A stretch of 64,000 nucleotides of DNA from Flavobacteriales bacterium (GCA_026196775.1 JAPHUD010000023.1:1-64000), one strand, 5' to 3'. Counted from the first letter of the stretch, positions 1-9,217 are shown. Notes: generated from the sequence alone by a model not told the origin. A program made the numbers and translations.

Positions 1-1
1 A

Positions 2-103
2 ACAAATGAGACTATTTCTTTAGCTGGATTTGATAAAGGAGTTTACTTCTTAACTATTGATAACAATAAAGAAAAACAAACTGTTAAATTAATTGTTGAG
101 TAA
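2..103 (+). CDS. T9SS cargo protein, C-terminal end only (partial)
   Basis: Only the last 33 codons and a TAA stop are inside the window. The translation ends with GVYFLTIDNNKEKQTVKLIVE minus its first residue in style, that is an aromatic G-V-Y-F-L strand followed by a basic turn and a final K-L-I-V-E strand. This is the usual ending of the type A T9SS sorting domain that directs proteins to the cell surface. The body of the protein lies upstream, so its function cannot be told. A strong hairpin terminator follows 25 bases after the stop. Confidence 0.75.
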   Translation, partial: TNETISLAGFDKGVYFLTIDNNKEKQTVKLIVE

Positions 104-125
104 TCAACCTTAATTAATAAAAATT

Positions 126-162
126 AAAAACCTCTATGAATTAATTCATAGAGGTTTTTTTA
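126..162. terminator. Bidirectional hairpin terminator
   Basis: A perfect 10-bp stem (CCTCTATGAA / TTCATAGAGG, 131-140 and 145-154) with a TTAA loop is flanked by an A-run on the left and a T-run on the right, so it can stop transcription from both sides. It sits between the convergent ends of the T9SS cargo gene and tsaC. Confidence 0.85.
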
Positions 163-182
163 TGTCCAAAAATTTATAATAG

Positions 183-743
183 TTATTTTCTTAAAACTGC
201 TATTTCTCCATTAACACCTAATTGTATAAGTGCAGAAGGTTGGTGAGTTCCATTATCTAAAGCAGGATCAACAATATAATCTACATTAGAAGTGATTTCT
301 TTGGTAATATCATTATACTTAAGTGGAGTTGCTGTTCCACTTATGTTTGCAGAGGTTGAAATTAATGGTTTTCTGAATTTTTGCATTAATTGATGACAAA
401 AACCTTCTTTTATCATTCTTATAGCTATACTACCATCTGTTGCAATTACATTTTTTGCTAGATTTTTGGCATTAGGAAAAATAATAGTTGTAGGAGAAGT
501 AGTTAAATCAATTAAATCCCAAGCTAAATCTGAAACTTCTGTTACGTGTTTTTGCAACATAGCATCATTATTCACTAAAATTATTAAGCTTTTAGATTCA
601 CTTCTTTGCTTTAAGGTGTAAATCTTTTTAACAGCAGTTTCATTGGTGGCATCGCACCCTAATCCCCAAACAGTATCTGTAGGATAAAGAATAATTCCAC
701 CAGCGTTTAATACCTCAATACATTTATTAATTTCGTTGGTCAA
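183..743 (-). CDS. tsaC: Threonylcarbamoyl-AMP synthase (TsaC/Sua5/YrdC family)
   Basis: The 186-residue protein is a single YrdC-like domain. It makes threonylcarbamoyl-AMP from threonine, bicarbonate and ATP for the t6A37 modification of ANN-decoding tRNAs in the cytoplasm. Family features seen are the N-terminal LYPTDTVWGLGCDA segment (about residues 19-33), the KxR-like basic motif in TLKQRSESKSLIILV, and the late STSANISG segment (about 130-137). Length fits the short TsaC form without the Sua5 C-terminal domain. It is the last gene of an apparent operon, starting 19 bases after tktC, and ends against a bidirectional terminator. Identification is firm; the assignment as short TsaC rather than Sua5 rests on length. 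Confidence 0.9.
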   Translation of the reverse strand: MTNEINKCIEVLNAGGIILYPTDTVWGLGCDATNETAVKKIYTLKQRSESKSLIILVNNDAMLQKHVTEVSDLAWDLIDLTTSPTTIIFPNAKNLAKNVIATDGSIAIRMIKEGFCHQLMQKFRKPLISTSANISGTATPLKYNDITKEITSNVDYIVDPALDNGTHQPSALIQLGVNGEIAVLRK

Positions 744-762
744 GGCGTATTAAATTAAAAAA

Positions 763-1713
763 TTATGATTTTCTTGAAATAGCTTTTTCGGCTGCTTTAA
801 CTATAGCGTCAGCACTTAAACCATACTTTTCCATTAGTTGAGCTGGTGTGCCACTTTCTCCAAAAGTATCATTTACACCAACATATTCTATAGGCATAGG
901 ATTGTTTCTGCTTATCACTTGTGCAATACTATCTCCTAATCCACCATTTATCATATGTTCTTCAGCAGTAACAATGCATTTGGTTTTGTTGGCAGAAGCT
1001 AGAATGGCCTTTTCATCTAAAGGTTTTATGGTATGGATATTAATGATTTCAGCATTAATTCCTTTTTGTTCTAATATTTCACAAGCTTGAATAGCTTCCC
1101 AAACCAAATGACCTGTAGCAAAAATACTTACATCGGTTCCTTCATTTAAAGTAATAGCTTTACCTATTATAAAATCTTCATTCATAAAGACTGGAACAGC
1201 AGGTCTTCCAAATCTTAAATATACAGGACCTTTGTGATTGGCTATGGCTTTTGTAGCTTGTTTGGTTTGGTTGTAATCGCAAGGATTAATAACAGTCATT
1301 CCGGGTAACATTTTCATTAGCCCAATATCTTCTAAAATTTGGTGTGTAGCTCCGTCTTCTCCTAATGTTAGTCCAGCATGTGAGGCACAAATCTTTACAT
1401 TCTTATCGGAATAGGCTACAGATTGACGAATTTGATCATAAACTCTACCTGTAGAAAAATTGGCAAAAGTTCCTGTAAAAGGAATTTTACCGCCTATAGT
1501 CATTCCTGCTGCAATACCTATCATATTGGCTTCTGCAATACCTACTTGAAAAAACCTATCAGGATTTTCTTTTTCAAATTGATTCATTTTTAATGAACCT
1601 GTTAAATCTGCACAAAGAGCTACAACATTAGGGTTTTCTCTACCTAATTCTGTTAAGCCATCACCAAAACCTGATCGAGTATCTTTTTTTTCTGTGTAAG
1701 TATATTTTTTCAT
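763..1713 (-). CDS. Transketolase, C-terminal subunit
   Basis: The 316-residue protein covers the pyrimidine-binding and C-terminal domains of transketolase, the pentose-phosphate and carbon-shuffling enzyme. Visible features are the [17 protein letters not shown] segment (about 53-69) with the catalytic Glu that activates thiamine diphosphate, [14 protein letters not shown] (about 111-124), and the C-terminal GGLGDSIAQ segment. The complementary N-terminal subunit is encoded at 3159-4004, and the two must assemble into one enzyme. Split transketolases are known in many bacteria and archaea, but here a VWA-domain gene separates the halves. Gaps of 19 bases on both sides suggest cotranscription with the VWA gene and tsaC. 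Confidence 0.93.
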   Translation of the reverse strand: MKKYTYTEKKDTRSGFGDGLTELGRENPNVVALCADLTGSLKMNQFEKENPDRFFQVGIAEANMIGIAAGMTIGGKIPFTGTFANFSTGRVYDQIRQSVAYSDKNVKICASHAGLTLGEDGATHQILEDIGLMKMLPGMTVINPCDYNQTKQATKAIANHKGPVYLRFGRPAVPVFMNEDFIIGKAITLNEGTDVSIFATGHLVWEAIQACEILEQKGINAEIINIHTIKPLDEKAILASANKTKCIVTAEEHMINGGLGDSIAQVISRNNPMPIEYVGVNDTFGESGTPAQLMEKYGLSADAIVKAAEKAISRKS

Positions 1714-1732
1714 ATTATGTAGGTATTTATTT

Positions 1733-3115
1733 TTATAATCTCACTTGAGTAGAAGTTCCAGAAGTTATTTTAAATGATTTTTCTTTAGTATAAATTACGT
1801 TTTTAATGTTCTTACCTCTATAAACTATCCTGTAATTTCCAGGTTGAAGTACAATTGTTTCTCTGTCGGTATTTAGGGACAAATTATATATCCATTCTAG
1901 TTTATTCTCTTTTTCTAATAAAATACTAGCAATACCAGAACTAGGTAAGAAGAATATTCCTAAACCTGGTTCAGGAATAAATACTTTTGTTGTATGGCTT
2001 TGTTTGATATTAATGTTGTTTACTATGGTTTTTGGAAGTGTAAGTATTTCTAAATCATAATCTCCAATAATGTATTTTGTTATTTTTGAGAAATCTTGAA
2101 CATGAAATGTTTTATCATCATCTTTTTTTCTAACTATACATTTTAAATCTTTGTATTCATTAAAACCATTCATTTCCATTTCTAAATAACCTTGTGGAGC
2201 ATCTAAAGCAATAATATTATGAATGCCAGGAGTTATGGTAATGTTCTTTTTAGAAACAGGAGGTAAAGTGTGAACCACTAAATCATATTCTTTAGCATGG
2301 TTTAATGGAATAGTATCTGGGTTTCCTCTGTGATTAATAGTATGGATGAAGTTATACTCTATTTGTTTGGTGTAGCTGTTATAAAAAGTCATATTTACAT
2401 CTGTTTCAGTAGGTAGCCCATTTTGGTCTAATAAATTTACCTGAACAGTTGTGTTATTCATAATTTGTTTAATAATAATTCCTAATACATTTTCGAAAGA
2501 AGTAGCATCATCCGCACCATAATAGTTGCCTACACATTTAAAAGCATCAGCAATTTCAACATCTAAACCCATACCAATTACAAAAGGCTTTAGTGTAACA
2601 CCATTTTTCTTTAAGGCTAAAGCAACAGCACAAGGGTCGCCACCACATTCTTCTTTTCCGTCAGTAATTAAGATGATAATATTTTTACAATTATCGCAAG
2701 GAGGAAAATCGTTTTTGGTTTGTTCTAAAGAATAAGCAATAGGAGTAGTGCCAATAGGGTAAATGTTGGAAAGTTTAGCTTTAATAATATTGTAATTGTT
2801 TGGTTTAAAAGGAACTTCCAATTTAGAATCTTGGCAACTTCTATTTCCTTGTGCAACAGAAAATTGATGTCCGTAAATTCTTAAACCGACTTCCATGTTT
2901 TTAATAGGTTTTAGGCTATCCATAAGGTTACTTAATAGACGTGTAGCAACTTTAATTTTTTGTTCTCCTTCCCATTGTCCTAGCATACTTTGGGAAGCAT
3001 CAAACAAAAATAAAATTCTGGTTTTTGGTTGTTGAGTTTGAGAAATAACATGAACTGCCATAAACAAACTAAAAGTAAGTAGAATTGGTTTGATATGTTT
3101 ATTTAACAGCTTCAT
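1733..3115 (-). CDS. Secreted VWA-domain protein of unknown role
   Basis: The 460-residue protein starts with a signal peptide (basic start, hydrophobic core, cleavage near VISQ-TQ at about 26). A von Willebrand A domain follows at about 32-215. Its MIDAS metal site is visible as LFDASQSM (the DxSxS motif), a Thr in the [10 protein letters not shown] region and the [11 protein letters not shown] loop. Six cysteines lie in this part (including [15 protein letters not shown] and GGDPCA), suggesting disulphides in the periplasm or on the surface. The C-terminal half has beta-rich repeats reminiscent of PEGA-type segments, but no named domain is certain. No T9SS sorting domain is present. It sits between the two transketolase subunit genes; nothing in its sequence explains this. 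Confidence 0.75.
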   Translation of the reverse strand: MKLLNKHIKPILLTFSLFMAVHVISQTQQPKTRILFLFDASQSMLGQWEGEQKIKVATRLLSNLMDSLKPIKNMEVGLRIYGHQFSVAQGNRSCQDSKLEVPFKPNNYNIIKAKLSNIYPIGTTPIAYSLEQTKNDFPPCDNCKNIIILITDGKEECGGDPCAVALALKKNGVTLKPFVIGMGLDVEIADAFKCVGNYYGADDATSFENVLGIIIKQIMNNTTVQVNLLDQNGLPTETDVNMTFYNSYTKQIEYNFIHTINHRGNPDTIPLNHAKEYDLVVHTLPPVSKKNITITPGIHNIIALDAPQGYLEMEMNGFNEYKDLKCIVRKKDDDKTFHVQDFSKITKYIIGDYDLEILTLPKTIVNNINIKQSHTTKVFIPEPGLGIFFLPSSGIASILLEKENKLEWIYNLSLNTDRETIVLQPGNYRIVYRGKNIKNVIYTKEKSFKITSGTSTQVRL

Positions 3116-3158
3116 TTATTGATATTGTGCAAAAGGTTTGTTGGGTTTTGTCGAATAA

Positions 3159-4004
3159 TTAATAATCACCAATTGTTTCTTCTAGTTGAGCTAAAGCGGA
3201 AGCTAATTGTTCATCATTTGGAGCTACACCGTGCCATTTATGACTTCCCATCATAAAATCTACACCTTGCCCCATTTCTGTTTTCATAATTATCATAATT
3301 GGGTTTCCTTTTCCGGTAAGATTTTTTGCAGTTTCCATAGTAGAAAGAATTTCTTCCATTTTGTTACCGTTCATTTCTAATACTTGCCAACCAAAAGCTT
3401 GCCATTTATCTTTAAGGTTTCCTAAGTCTAATACATCTTGGATGCTTCCATCAATTTGCTGTTGATTGTAATCAATACAAGAAATTAGGTTGTCAATTTT
3501 ATTATGGGCAGCATACATTGCAGCTTCCCAAATTTGTCCTTCCTGTAATTCTCCATCGCCATGTAAGGAGTAAATCAAACTGTTGTCATTATTTAGTTTT
3601 TTAGTTTGAGCAGCACCAATAGCTACAGATAGCCCTTGTCCTAAAGAACCACTTGACATTCTTATACCTTCCAGTCCTTCGTGAGTAGTTGGGTGTCCTT
3701 GTAAACGAGAATTTAGTTTTCTAAATGTTTTTAATTCTTCTACATTAAAATAACCAGAACGAGCTAATACACTATAAAAAACAGGAGATATATGTCCATT
3801 AGATAAAAAGAATAAATCCTGATTTTTGCCATCCATGTCAAATGGTTTAGCAGTATGATTCATAACTTTAAAATACAAAGCAACTAAATAGTCTGTACAA
3901 CCAAGCGAACCTCCTGGGTGGCCTGAGTTTACAGCATGAACCATTCTTACAATGTCTCTTCTAATTTGTGATGCAATTTTTTCTAATTCAATAGTGGTAG
4001 GCAT
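3159..4004 (-). CDS. Transketolase, N-terminal subunit
   Basis: The 281-residue protein is the thiamine-diphosphate PP-binding half of transketolase. Family landmarks are the VNSGHPGGSLGCTD segment (about 25-38), GSLGQGLSVAIGAA (about 118-131), and the Mg/diphosphate motif GDGELQEGQIWEAAMYA (about 149-165). A His in HKWHGVAPN near residue 258 matches the substrate and cofactor site. It is the first gene of the run tktN - VWA - tktC - tsaC; the stop lies 43 bases before the VWA gene. A TAATTTTG box about 27 bases upstream of the start is a fitting promoter element. Together with the protein from 763-1713 it should form the full enzyme. Confidence 0.93.
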   Translation of the reverse strand: MPTTIELEKIASQIRRDIVRMVHAVNSGHPGGSLGCTDYLVALYFKVMNHTAKPFDMDGKNQDLFFLSNGHISPVFYSVLARSGYFNVEELKTFRKLNSRLQGHPTTHEGLEGIRMSSGSLGQGLSVAIGAAQTKKLNNDNSLIYSLHGDGELQEGQIWEAAMYAAHNKIDNLISCIDYNQQQIDGSIQDVLDLGNLKDKWQAFGWQVLEMNGNKMEEILSTMETAKNLTGKGNPIMIIMKTEMGQGVDFMMGSHKWHGVAPNDEQLASALAQLEETIGDY

Positions 4005-4030
4005 AATTTTAATGGTTTAAAAATTCGTTT

Positions 4031-4038
4031 CAAAATTA
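4031..4038 (-). promoter_or_regulatory. Bacteroidota -7 box before tktN operon
   Basis: TAATTTTG on the minus strand fits TAnnTTTG exactly and lies 27 bases upstream of the tktN start. No clear TTG -33 element is visible at the usual distance, so this is a partial match. Confidence 0.45.
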
Positions 4039-4119
4039 GTTGAATATTAAAAAATACCCTCCCTTTGTTAATAACTTATAATAAGTAAAGAAACATACTA
4101 GTTACTTCATTTTGTCTAC

Positions 4120-4127
4120 TAATTTTG
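4120..4127 (+). promoter_or_regulatory. Possible -7 box before the subtilase gene
   Basis: TAATTTTG on the plus strand matches TAnnTTTG and lies about 110 bases before the subtilase start. It overlaps a small inverted repeat, CTACT (4116-4120) and AGTAG (4128-4132). A second palindrome, ACTTAT-A-ATAAGT, is at 4074-4086. No good -33 element is seen. Confidence 0.3.
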
Positions 4128-4238
4128 AGTAGGATGCCAACTTACTGTAATTTTATTTTAGTTGAAAAGTTATAATATTTCAAATTATTTTATAAATTTA
4201 ACCTTTCTAAACTTTAATCGTAATCAAATTTTAAACAT

Positions 4239-7200
4239 ATGAAACAATTTTACGCTATTAAAAACATTATGCTTGTAGTTATAATGTTATCGTTTTTTAG
4301 TTCTTTTTCACAAGAAACAAAAACAATATATTTTAAATCCGGGAATTTTACACCTGAAAAAACTGATTACTCAGAAAGTACTTTTTTTGCAAATGAATTA
4401 GTTGGTGATAATTATTATAGAATTATTCAATTCTCAGAGATTCCTACTCAAGATCAAAAAGAAACTTTAGCTTCGAACGGAATAATATTATTAGATTATT
4501 TACCTGATTTTTCTTTTTATGCAACGATAAATAAAACTACAGATTTAAATATTTTAAGTTCTTATAAAGTAGTTAGTATATTAACTATTTCGAATAAATT
4601 TAAACTTACTCGTTTATTAAATGAGAAAAATTATCCTGAATGGACCTTGTTTGGAACGAATCAAATTGAATTAAATACGATGTATTTTTCAACTATTGAT
4701 AAAACAATTGCTGAAAATAAATTAAAAAGTTTAGGAGCAGAAATTACCATGAGTAATGATGCCAATACAATAAGATTTAGAATGCCTTTAAGTAAAATAG
4801 AACTTGTATACTCTCAACCAGAGTTCTATTATTTTGAACAATTAGACGAACCTCAAGAGCCTGAAAATTTTAGAGCTAGGACTAGTCATAGAAGTAATAC
4901 TATAGCAACCAATTATGCAGGAGGATTAAATTATGATGGATCGGGAATGACTGTGATGATGCAAGATGATGGAATTATTGGTCCACACATTGATTATACA
5001 GGTAGAATAGATTTAAGAACTACTACTGATGGTGGAAATCATGGAGATCATGTTTCAGGAACTATAATGGGGGCAGGAAATCTTGACCCAAAAGGAAAAG
5101 GAATGGCATTTGGAGCTGATTTGTTAGTTTATGGTTCTTCTAATAACAATTACAATGATGTTCCTACATTGTATAATAATGAGGATGTAGTACTTACTTC
5201 AAAAAGTTATAGTAATGGCTGTAATGCTGGCTATACTACTTTAGCAAGACAGTTAGATCAACAATGTAGAACTTTACCAGCATTAATTCATGTGTTTTCA
5301 GCAGGAAATAGTGGTACTTCGGATTGTAGTTATGGAGCTGGAGCAGGTTGGGGAAATATTACTGGAGGACATAAAGCTGGAAAAAATGTTGTTGCTGTTG
5401 GTAATTTAAGTTATACTGATGGATTAGCTAGTTCAAGTAGTAGAGGCCCTGCAGAAGACGGTAGAATTAAACCAGACGTATGTGCCGTTGGTACAAGTGT
5501 TTTTTCAACTATGGACGTAAACTCTTATCAAACTATAAGTGGAACTTCAATGGCTTGCCCAGGGGTTGCAGGGGTGTTTACTCAGTTATATCATGCTTAT
5601 AAAACCATGAATAGCGGTAATAATCCTGATAATGCTTTAATGAAAGCAGCAGTTTTAAATACAGCAGATGATTTAGGCAATGTAGGTCCTGATTTTAAAC
5701 ATGGTTGGGGAAGAATTAATGCAAGAAGAGCTTATGAACTTTTGAGTAACAATAACTATTTATCTTCTACAATTGCTCAAGGTGGAAATAATTCACATCA
5801 AATTACTGTTCCAGCTAATACGGCTCAAGTTAGAATTATGATTCTTTGGACGGATTATGAAGGTTCTACAACAGCGACAAAAGCCTTAGTAAATGATATT
5901 AATATGCAAGTAGTTGACCCTTCAACAACGACATACAATCCTTGGGTTTTAGATCCAACACCAACTGTATCAAGTTTAAATGCTGTTGCAACAAGAGGAA
6001 TAGACGATTTAAATAATATGGAACAAGTTACTATTGATAACCCTGCTGCAGGAACTTATAACATAAATGTTAGTGGTTTTGCTATTCCTCAAGGACCACA
6101 AGAATATTATATTGTTTATGAATTTGTTACTAATGAGGTAGTAGTTACCCATCCAATAGGAGGAGAAGGTTTCGCACCAGGTACAACAGAAACAATCCGT
6201 TGGGATGCTTTTGGAAATAATGGAAACTTTGCTATTGAATACTCTACTAATAATGGTGTAAGTTGGTCTCCAATTAACATGAACTACTCAAGCACTTTAA
6301 GGTATTATAATTGGGTAGTGCCGAATACACTTTCAGGGTTAGCTAAAGTTAGGGTTACAAGGGGAGCTAATAGCGATGAGTCTGACCAAGTATTTTCAAT
6401 CATTGGAACACCAAATAACTTAAATGTTGGTTGGGCTTGTCCAGATTCTTTAAACTTTACATGGAATGCAGTTTCTGGAGCTACAGGTTATGAAGTTCAT
6501 ATGCTTGGAAATAAATATATGGACTCAGTAGGCGTAAGCACAACAACTAATATAGTGTTAGCTGTTCAATCTACCGATACAGTTTGGTTAAGTGTTAGAG
6601 CCTTAGGTCCTGATGATGCACGTGGCGAAAGGGCTGTAGCTATTCAAAAACTACCAGGAACATTTGCTTGTCCAATTCCTGTAGATGTTAATATTTCTAA
6701 CCCAACGCCACAAGATAATCAGTCGATACTAGCTTGTATGACATCTTCTTTTGCAATAGAGGTTGATGTTAAAAATGAAGGTTTAAATTCATTATCAAAT
6801 ATACCTGTTCATTATAAATTAAATGGTGGAACAACAGTTTCAGAAAGTATTGTTGGACCAGTTGCTCCAGGATCAACAGTTAGTTATATTTTTACTGCAT
6901 CTCCTACTCCAATTTCAGGAAATAATAGCTTATTAATATGGTCGGATATGACAGGTGATGGAAATAGTTTAAATGATTCTGTAAACATACAGTTTAATTA
7001 TAATACAGCGGCTCCAAAAGCCTTGCCTTGGAGTGAAGATTTTGAAACATTTACCCTTTGTTCAACTGCTTCTGATTGCGAAGTTGAAGTTTGTAATACT
7101 AATAACGATTTTATAAATCTGACAAATGGTATTGAAGATGACATTGACTGGAGAACCAATAGAGGAGCAACTCCATCAAACGGAACAGGGCCATCAATGG

Positions 7201-7838
7201 ATTATAATCCAGGGACATCATTAGGTAAATACATGTATTTAGAAGCTTCAGGTTCTCCGATATGTTCTAATAAATCTGCTAATTTGGTTACTCCATGTAT
7301 AGATTTAACAAACGCTAACAATCCGTCTTTATCATTCGCTTATAATATGAATGGGGTTTCTATGGGAGCTTTAATGATTGACGTTTATTCAAACGGAACA
7401 TGGACAACAAATGTGGCGTCTCCTATAGTAGGAAACCAAGGAAGCAGTTGGTTAGTTCAAACAGTTTCTTTAAATGCTTTTGTAGGGGATGTAATTAATG
7501 TGAGGTTTAGAGGGGTTACAGGGAATAATTGGGAAAGTGACTTAGCGATAGATGATATTTCTATTACTCAAACTGTAGGTATTAATGAAAATGTATTTGG
7601 AAATATTAGTGTTTATCCAAATCCTGCTCAAGATAACCTTATAATTGATGGTATTATTAAAAATGAAGGAATTGATTTGTCTATTACGGACATTACAGGT
7701 AAAGCTATTGTAAACTATAGCAGTACTTCAAATAATAACCAAAAAATAATTAACATTAGTGAATTATCTTCAGGAGTTTACTTTATTAAACTAACTAAAG
7801 AAGGAGCCACACAAACACTTAAGTTTGTTAAGCAATAG
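4239..7838 (+). CDS. T9SS-secreted subtilisin-like serine protease (S8 family)
   Basis: The 1199-residue protein has a signal peptide (about 1-25, ending FSSFSQ), an N-terminal region of about 200 residues that may be a prodomain, and an S8 catalytic domain at about 220-500. The triad is visible: Asp in MMQDDGIIG (D243 or D244), His268 in NHGDHVSGT and Ser437 in SGTSMACPGVAG, with Asn357 in SAGNSG as oxyanion residue. Later parts include a beta-sandwich resembling a pre-peptidase/P domain (about 505-630), fibronectin-like segments (about 635-810) and a CUB/MAM-like region starting near PWSEDFE (about 930). The end (about 1125-1199, VYPNPAQDNLIIDG through GVYFIKLTKEG) is a type A T9SS sorting domain. 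It should be exported by Sec, passed through T9SS, and released or anchored at the surface, where it degrades protein. A strong terminator follows; it appears monocistronic. Confidence 0.93.
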   Translation: MKQFYAIKNIMLVVIMLSFFSSFSQETKTIYFKSGNFTPEKTDYSESTFFANELVGDNYYRIIQFSEIPTQDQKETLASNGIILLDYLPDFSFYATINKTTDLNILSSYKVVSILTISNKFKLTRLLNEKNYPEWTLFGTNQIELNTMYFSTIDKTIAENKLKSLGAEITMSNDANTIRFRMPLSKIELVYSQPEFYYFEQLDEPQEPENFRARTSHRSNTIATNYAGGLNYDGSGMTVMMQDDGIIGPHIDYTGRIDLRTTTDGGNHGDHVSGTIMGAGNLDPKGKGMAFGADLLVYGSSNNNYNDVPTLYNNEDVVLTSKSYSNGCNAGYTTLARQLDQQCRTLPALIHVFSAGNSGTSDCSYGAGAGWGNITGGHKAGKNVVAVGNLSYTDGLASSSSRGPAEDGRIKPDVCAVGTSVFSTMDVNSYQTISGTSMACPGVAGVFTQLYHAYKTMNSGNNPDNALMKAAVLNTADDLGNVGPDFKHGWGRINARRAYELLSNNNYLSSTIAQGGNNSHQITVPANTAQVRIMILWTDYEGSTTATKALVNDINMQVVDPSTTTYNPWVLDPTPTVSSLNAVATRGIDDLNNMEQVTIDNPAAGTYNINVSGFAIPQGPQEYYIVYEFVTNEVVVTHPIGGEGFAPGTTETIRWDAFGNNGNFAIEYSTNNGVSWSPINMNYSSTLRYYNWVVPNTLSGLAKVRVTRGANSDESDQVFSIIGTPNNLNVGWACPDSLNFTWNAVSGATGYEVHMLGNKYMDSVGVSTTTNIVLAVQSTDTVWLSVRALGPDDARGERAVAIQKLPGTFACPIPVDVNISNPTPQDNQSILACMTSSFAIEVDVKNEGLNSLSNIPVHYKLNGGTTVSESIVGPVAPGSTVSYIFTASPTPISGNNSLLIWSDMTGDGNSLNDSVNIQFNYNTAAPKALPWSEDFETFTLCSTASDCEVEVCNTNNDFINLTNGIEDDIDWRTNRGATPSNGTGPSMDYNPGTSLGKYMYLEASGSPICSNKSANLVTPCIDLTNANNPSLSFAYNMNGVSMGALMIDVYSNGTWTTNVASPIVGNQGSSWLVQTVSLNAFVGDVINVRFRGVTGNNWESDLAIDDISITQTVGINENVFGNISVYPNPAQDNLIIDGIIKNEGIDLSITDITGKAIVNYSSTSNNNQKIINISELSSGVYFIKLTKEGATQTLKFVKQ

Positions 7839-7852
7839 TTAAACAATACTAT

Positions 7853-7892
7853 AAAAAAAGCTCGAACTATGTACATAGTTCGAGCTTTTTTA
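7853..7892. terminator. Strong bidirectional hairpin terminator
   Basis: A perfect 12-bp stem, AGCTCGAACTAT / ATAGTTCGAGCT (7859-7870 and 7875-7886), has a GTAC loop and A/T runs on both sides. It ends the subtilase gene and can also stop transcription of the tRNA gene from the other side. Confidence 0.9.
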
Positions 7893-7896
7893 TTCG

Positions 7897-7970
7897 TAGC
7901 GAGAGAGAGATTTGAACTCTCGACCTCCGGGTTATGAATCCGGCGCTCTAACCAACTGAGCTACCTCGCC
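7897..7970 (-). tRNA. tRNA with CAU anticodon (tRNA-Met, elongator-like)
   Basis: The minus strand folds as a 74-nt cloverleaf: acceptor GGCGAGG with TCTCGCT (two G-U pairs), D arm GCTCAGTTGGTTAGAGC, anticodon stem-loop CCGGA-TTCATAA-CCCGG, T arm GAGAG-TTCAAAT-CTCTC, and discriminator A. The anticodon is CAT. The last anticodon-stem pair is an A-C mismatch (31-39). CCA is not encoded. The first acceptor pair is G-U rather than the mismatch typical of initiator tRNA, and three G-C pairs in a row in the anticodon stem are absent, so elongator Met is favoured. A CAU tRNA read as Ile after lysidine modification cannot be excluded. Confidence 0.92.
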
Positions 7971-7982
7971 AAAATGTGGCTG

Positions 7983-8014
7983 CAAATATAATGGTTTTGT
8001 TTTTTTAGCAGCAA
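7983..8014 (-). promoter_or_regulatory. Promoter of the CAU tRNA gene
   Basis: On the minus strand a TTG (8012-8014) is followed after 21 bases by a perfect TATATTTG box (7983-7990). The box ends 12 bases before the tRNA 5' end, so transcription would start only a few bases upstream of the mature tRNA. Both elements and spacing fit the Bacteroidota -33/-7 promoter. Confidence 0.7.
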
Positions 8015-8099
8015 TTAAAATCTTTTTTTTTCAAAAATATTTTAATAATTAAAAATAAAATTTTTCTTATATTGCGAGTTGGTTTAAAATCAATAAGAA

Positions 8100-8483
8100 A
8101 TGAGTGAAAAAGTAAAGTTTGAACAGGAATTTATTATAAAAGTATCTCCAAAAATGCTTTATAATTATATTTCAACACCAAGTGCTTTGGCAGAATGGTT
8201 TGCTGAAGACGTTAACCTTAAAGATGGAATTTTTACTTTTTCTTGGGATGGCTCTGAAGAACAAGCAAAAGTAATTTCTAAAGTTAAAGGCAAATGTATT
8301 AGATTTAGATGGTTGGAGGAAGAAGATGATGAAGCTTTTTTTGAATTAAAAATAGAAATTGATGAACTTACAAAAGAAGTAGCACTTATTGTTATTGATT
8401 TTGCTTATGAAGATGAAATAGAGGAGGCTAAAATGCTGTGGGAAAGTCAAATTAATGACTTACATAATATAATTGGAGTTTAA
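8100..8483 (+). CDS. START-like / SRPBCC domain protein
   Basis: The 127-residue acidic protein is one small helix-grip domain. The opening strand KVKFEQEFIIKVSPKMLYNY followed by TPSALAEWFAEDV (about residues 27-39) is typical of AHSA1-like and START-like proteins, as is a long C-terminal helix with MLWESQINDLHNII. Such proteins bind hydrophobic ligands or, for AHSA1 relatives, act on chaperones; the substrate here is unknown. No signal peptide is present, so it is cytoplasmic. It is convergent with the DUF4294 gene, only 5 bases away, and no terminator separates them. Confidence 0.75.
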   Translation: MSEKVKFEQEFIIKVSPKMLYNYISTPSALAEWFAEDVNLKDGIFTFSWDGSEEQAKVISKVKGKCIRFRWLEEEDDEAFFELKIEIDELTKEVALIVIDFAYEDEIEEAKMLWESQINDLHNIIGV

Positions 8484-8488
8484 ATAAT

Positions 8489-9217
8489 TTATTCTCCAGC
8501 TTCAATACTTTGTACAATTCGTTCAATCATTTCATCTTCCTCGTTGTTTTTAGGGTCGTACCTTGATTTTAAATCTCCTGAATATAACTTTGCTACTCCT
8601 TGGTAAATAAAGGCTTTAAAACCCCCTCGCATTTCTTTAATAATATCGTATGTAGATTCTCCAGTTCCTCTATCAATTAATTTTACTAATATTCTACCTT
8701 GAGTAACCGATAATTTCTTAATTACTTCTGTAAACTCATCTTTTAGCTCTTGCTCCCTTTGTTTTAATAATTTTCTCTTTTTACTTTTTGATTTTACATT
8801 TTCTATTTCTACACTATATTGATTGAACTTATCAACCGCTATTTTAGCATAAGGATAAACTTTGGTTACATGATATTTTAATCTTCTTAGCTGCTTATCC
8901 TTTTCAACATCTCCGTAAGAGCTTAGTTCTACAACTTGAAAATCTGCCAAAGTATATAAATATATAGTGTCTCCTTCAGAAACTATCATTTGCACGACAT
9001 TCCCGTTAGGAGCAACTGTTTCAAAAACTTTAAAGCTAGTATCTTCTTGGGTATTATAACTATCTTTATTTTTTAAATAAAGCATCATCGAATCATTATG
9101 AATTAATTCAATTAAAGAGTCTTTAGCTAGTTTTTTTTCCGTTTTAGTTTGAGAAAATACACTACCACATAAGCTAATGCTTAATAGAAATAATAGTATG
9201 TTTACAATTCGAATCAT
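8489..9217 (-). CDS. DUF4294 domain protein, exported
   Basis: The 242-residue protein starts with a signal peptide (hydrophobic stretch ending CGSVFSQ at about 23). The conserved DUF4294 region is at about 110-230: YPYAKIAVDKFNQY, a basic helix KSKSKKRKLLKQREQELK, then VTQGRILVKLIDRGTGEST and the FKAFIYQGVAKLYSGDLKSR block. The family is almost confined to Bacteroidota and has no known function; the prediction is a periplasmic or envelope protein. The gene is divergent from the TIGR02757 gene (49-base gap) and ends next to the START-like gene. Confidence 0.85.
   Translation of the reverse strand: MIRIVNILLFLLSISLCGSVFSQTKTEKKLAKDSLIELIHNDSMMLYLKNKDSYNTQEDTSFKVFETVAPNGNVVQMIVSEGDTIYLYTLADFQVVELSSYGDVEKDKQLRRLKYHVTKVYPYAKIAVDKFNQYSVEIENVKSKSKKRKLLKQREQELKDEFTEVIKKLSVTQGRILVKLIDRGTGESTYDIIKEMRGGFKAFIYQGVAKLYSGDLKSRYDPKNNEEDEMIERIVQSIEAGE

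Noticed and set aside
763-4004. Transketolase as a broken gene
   Set aside because: Both halves have proper starts, ends and complete domains, so it is a natural two-subunit form and not a pseudogene.
7897-7970. Initiator tRNA-fMet or tRNA-Ile (lysidine) for the CAU tRNA
   Set aside because: The G-U first pair and lack of the three G-C pairs in the anticodon stem argue against initiator; the Ile option cannot be excluded but has no positive support.
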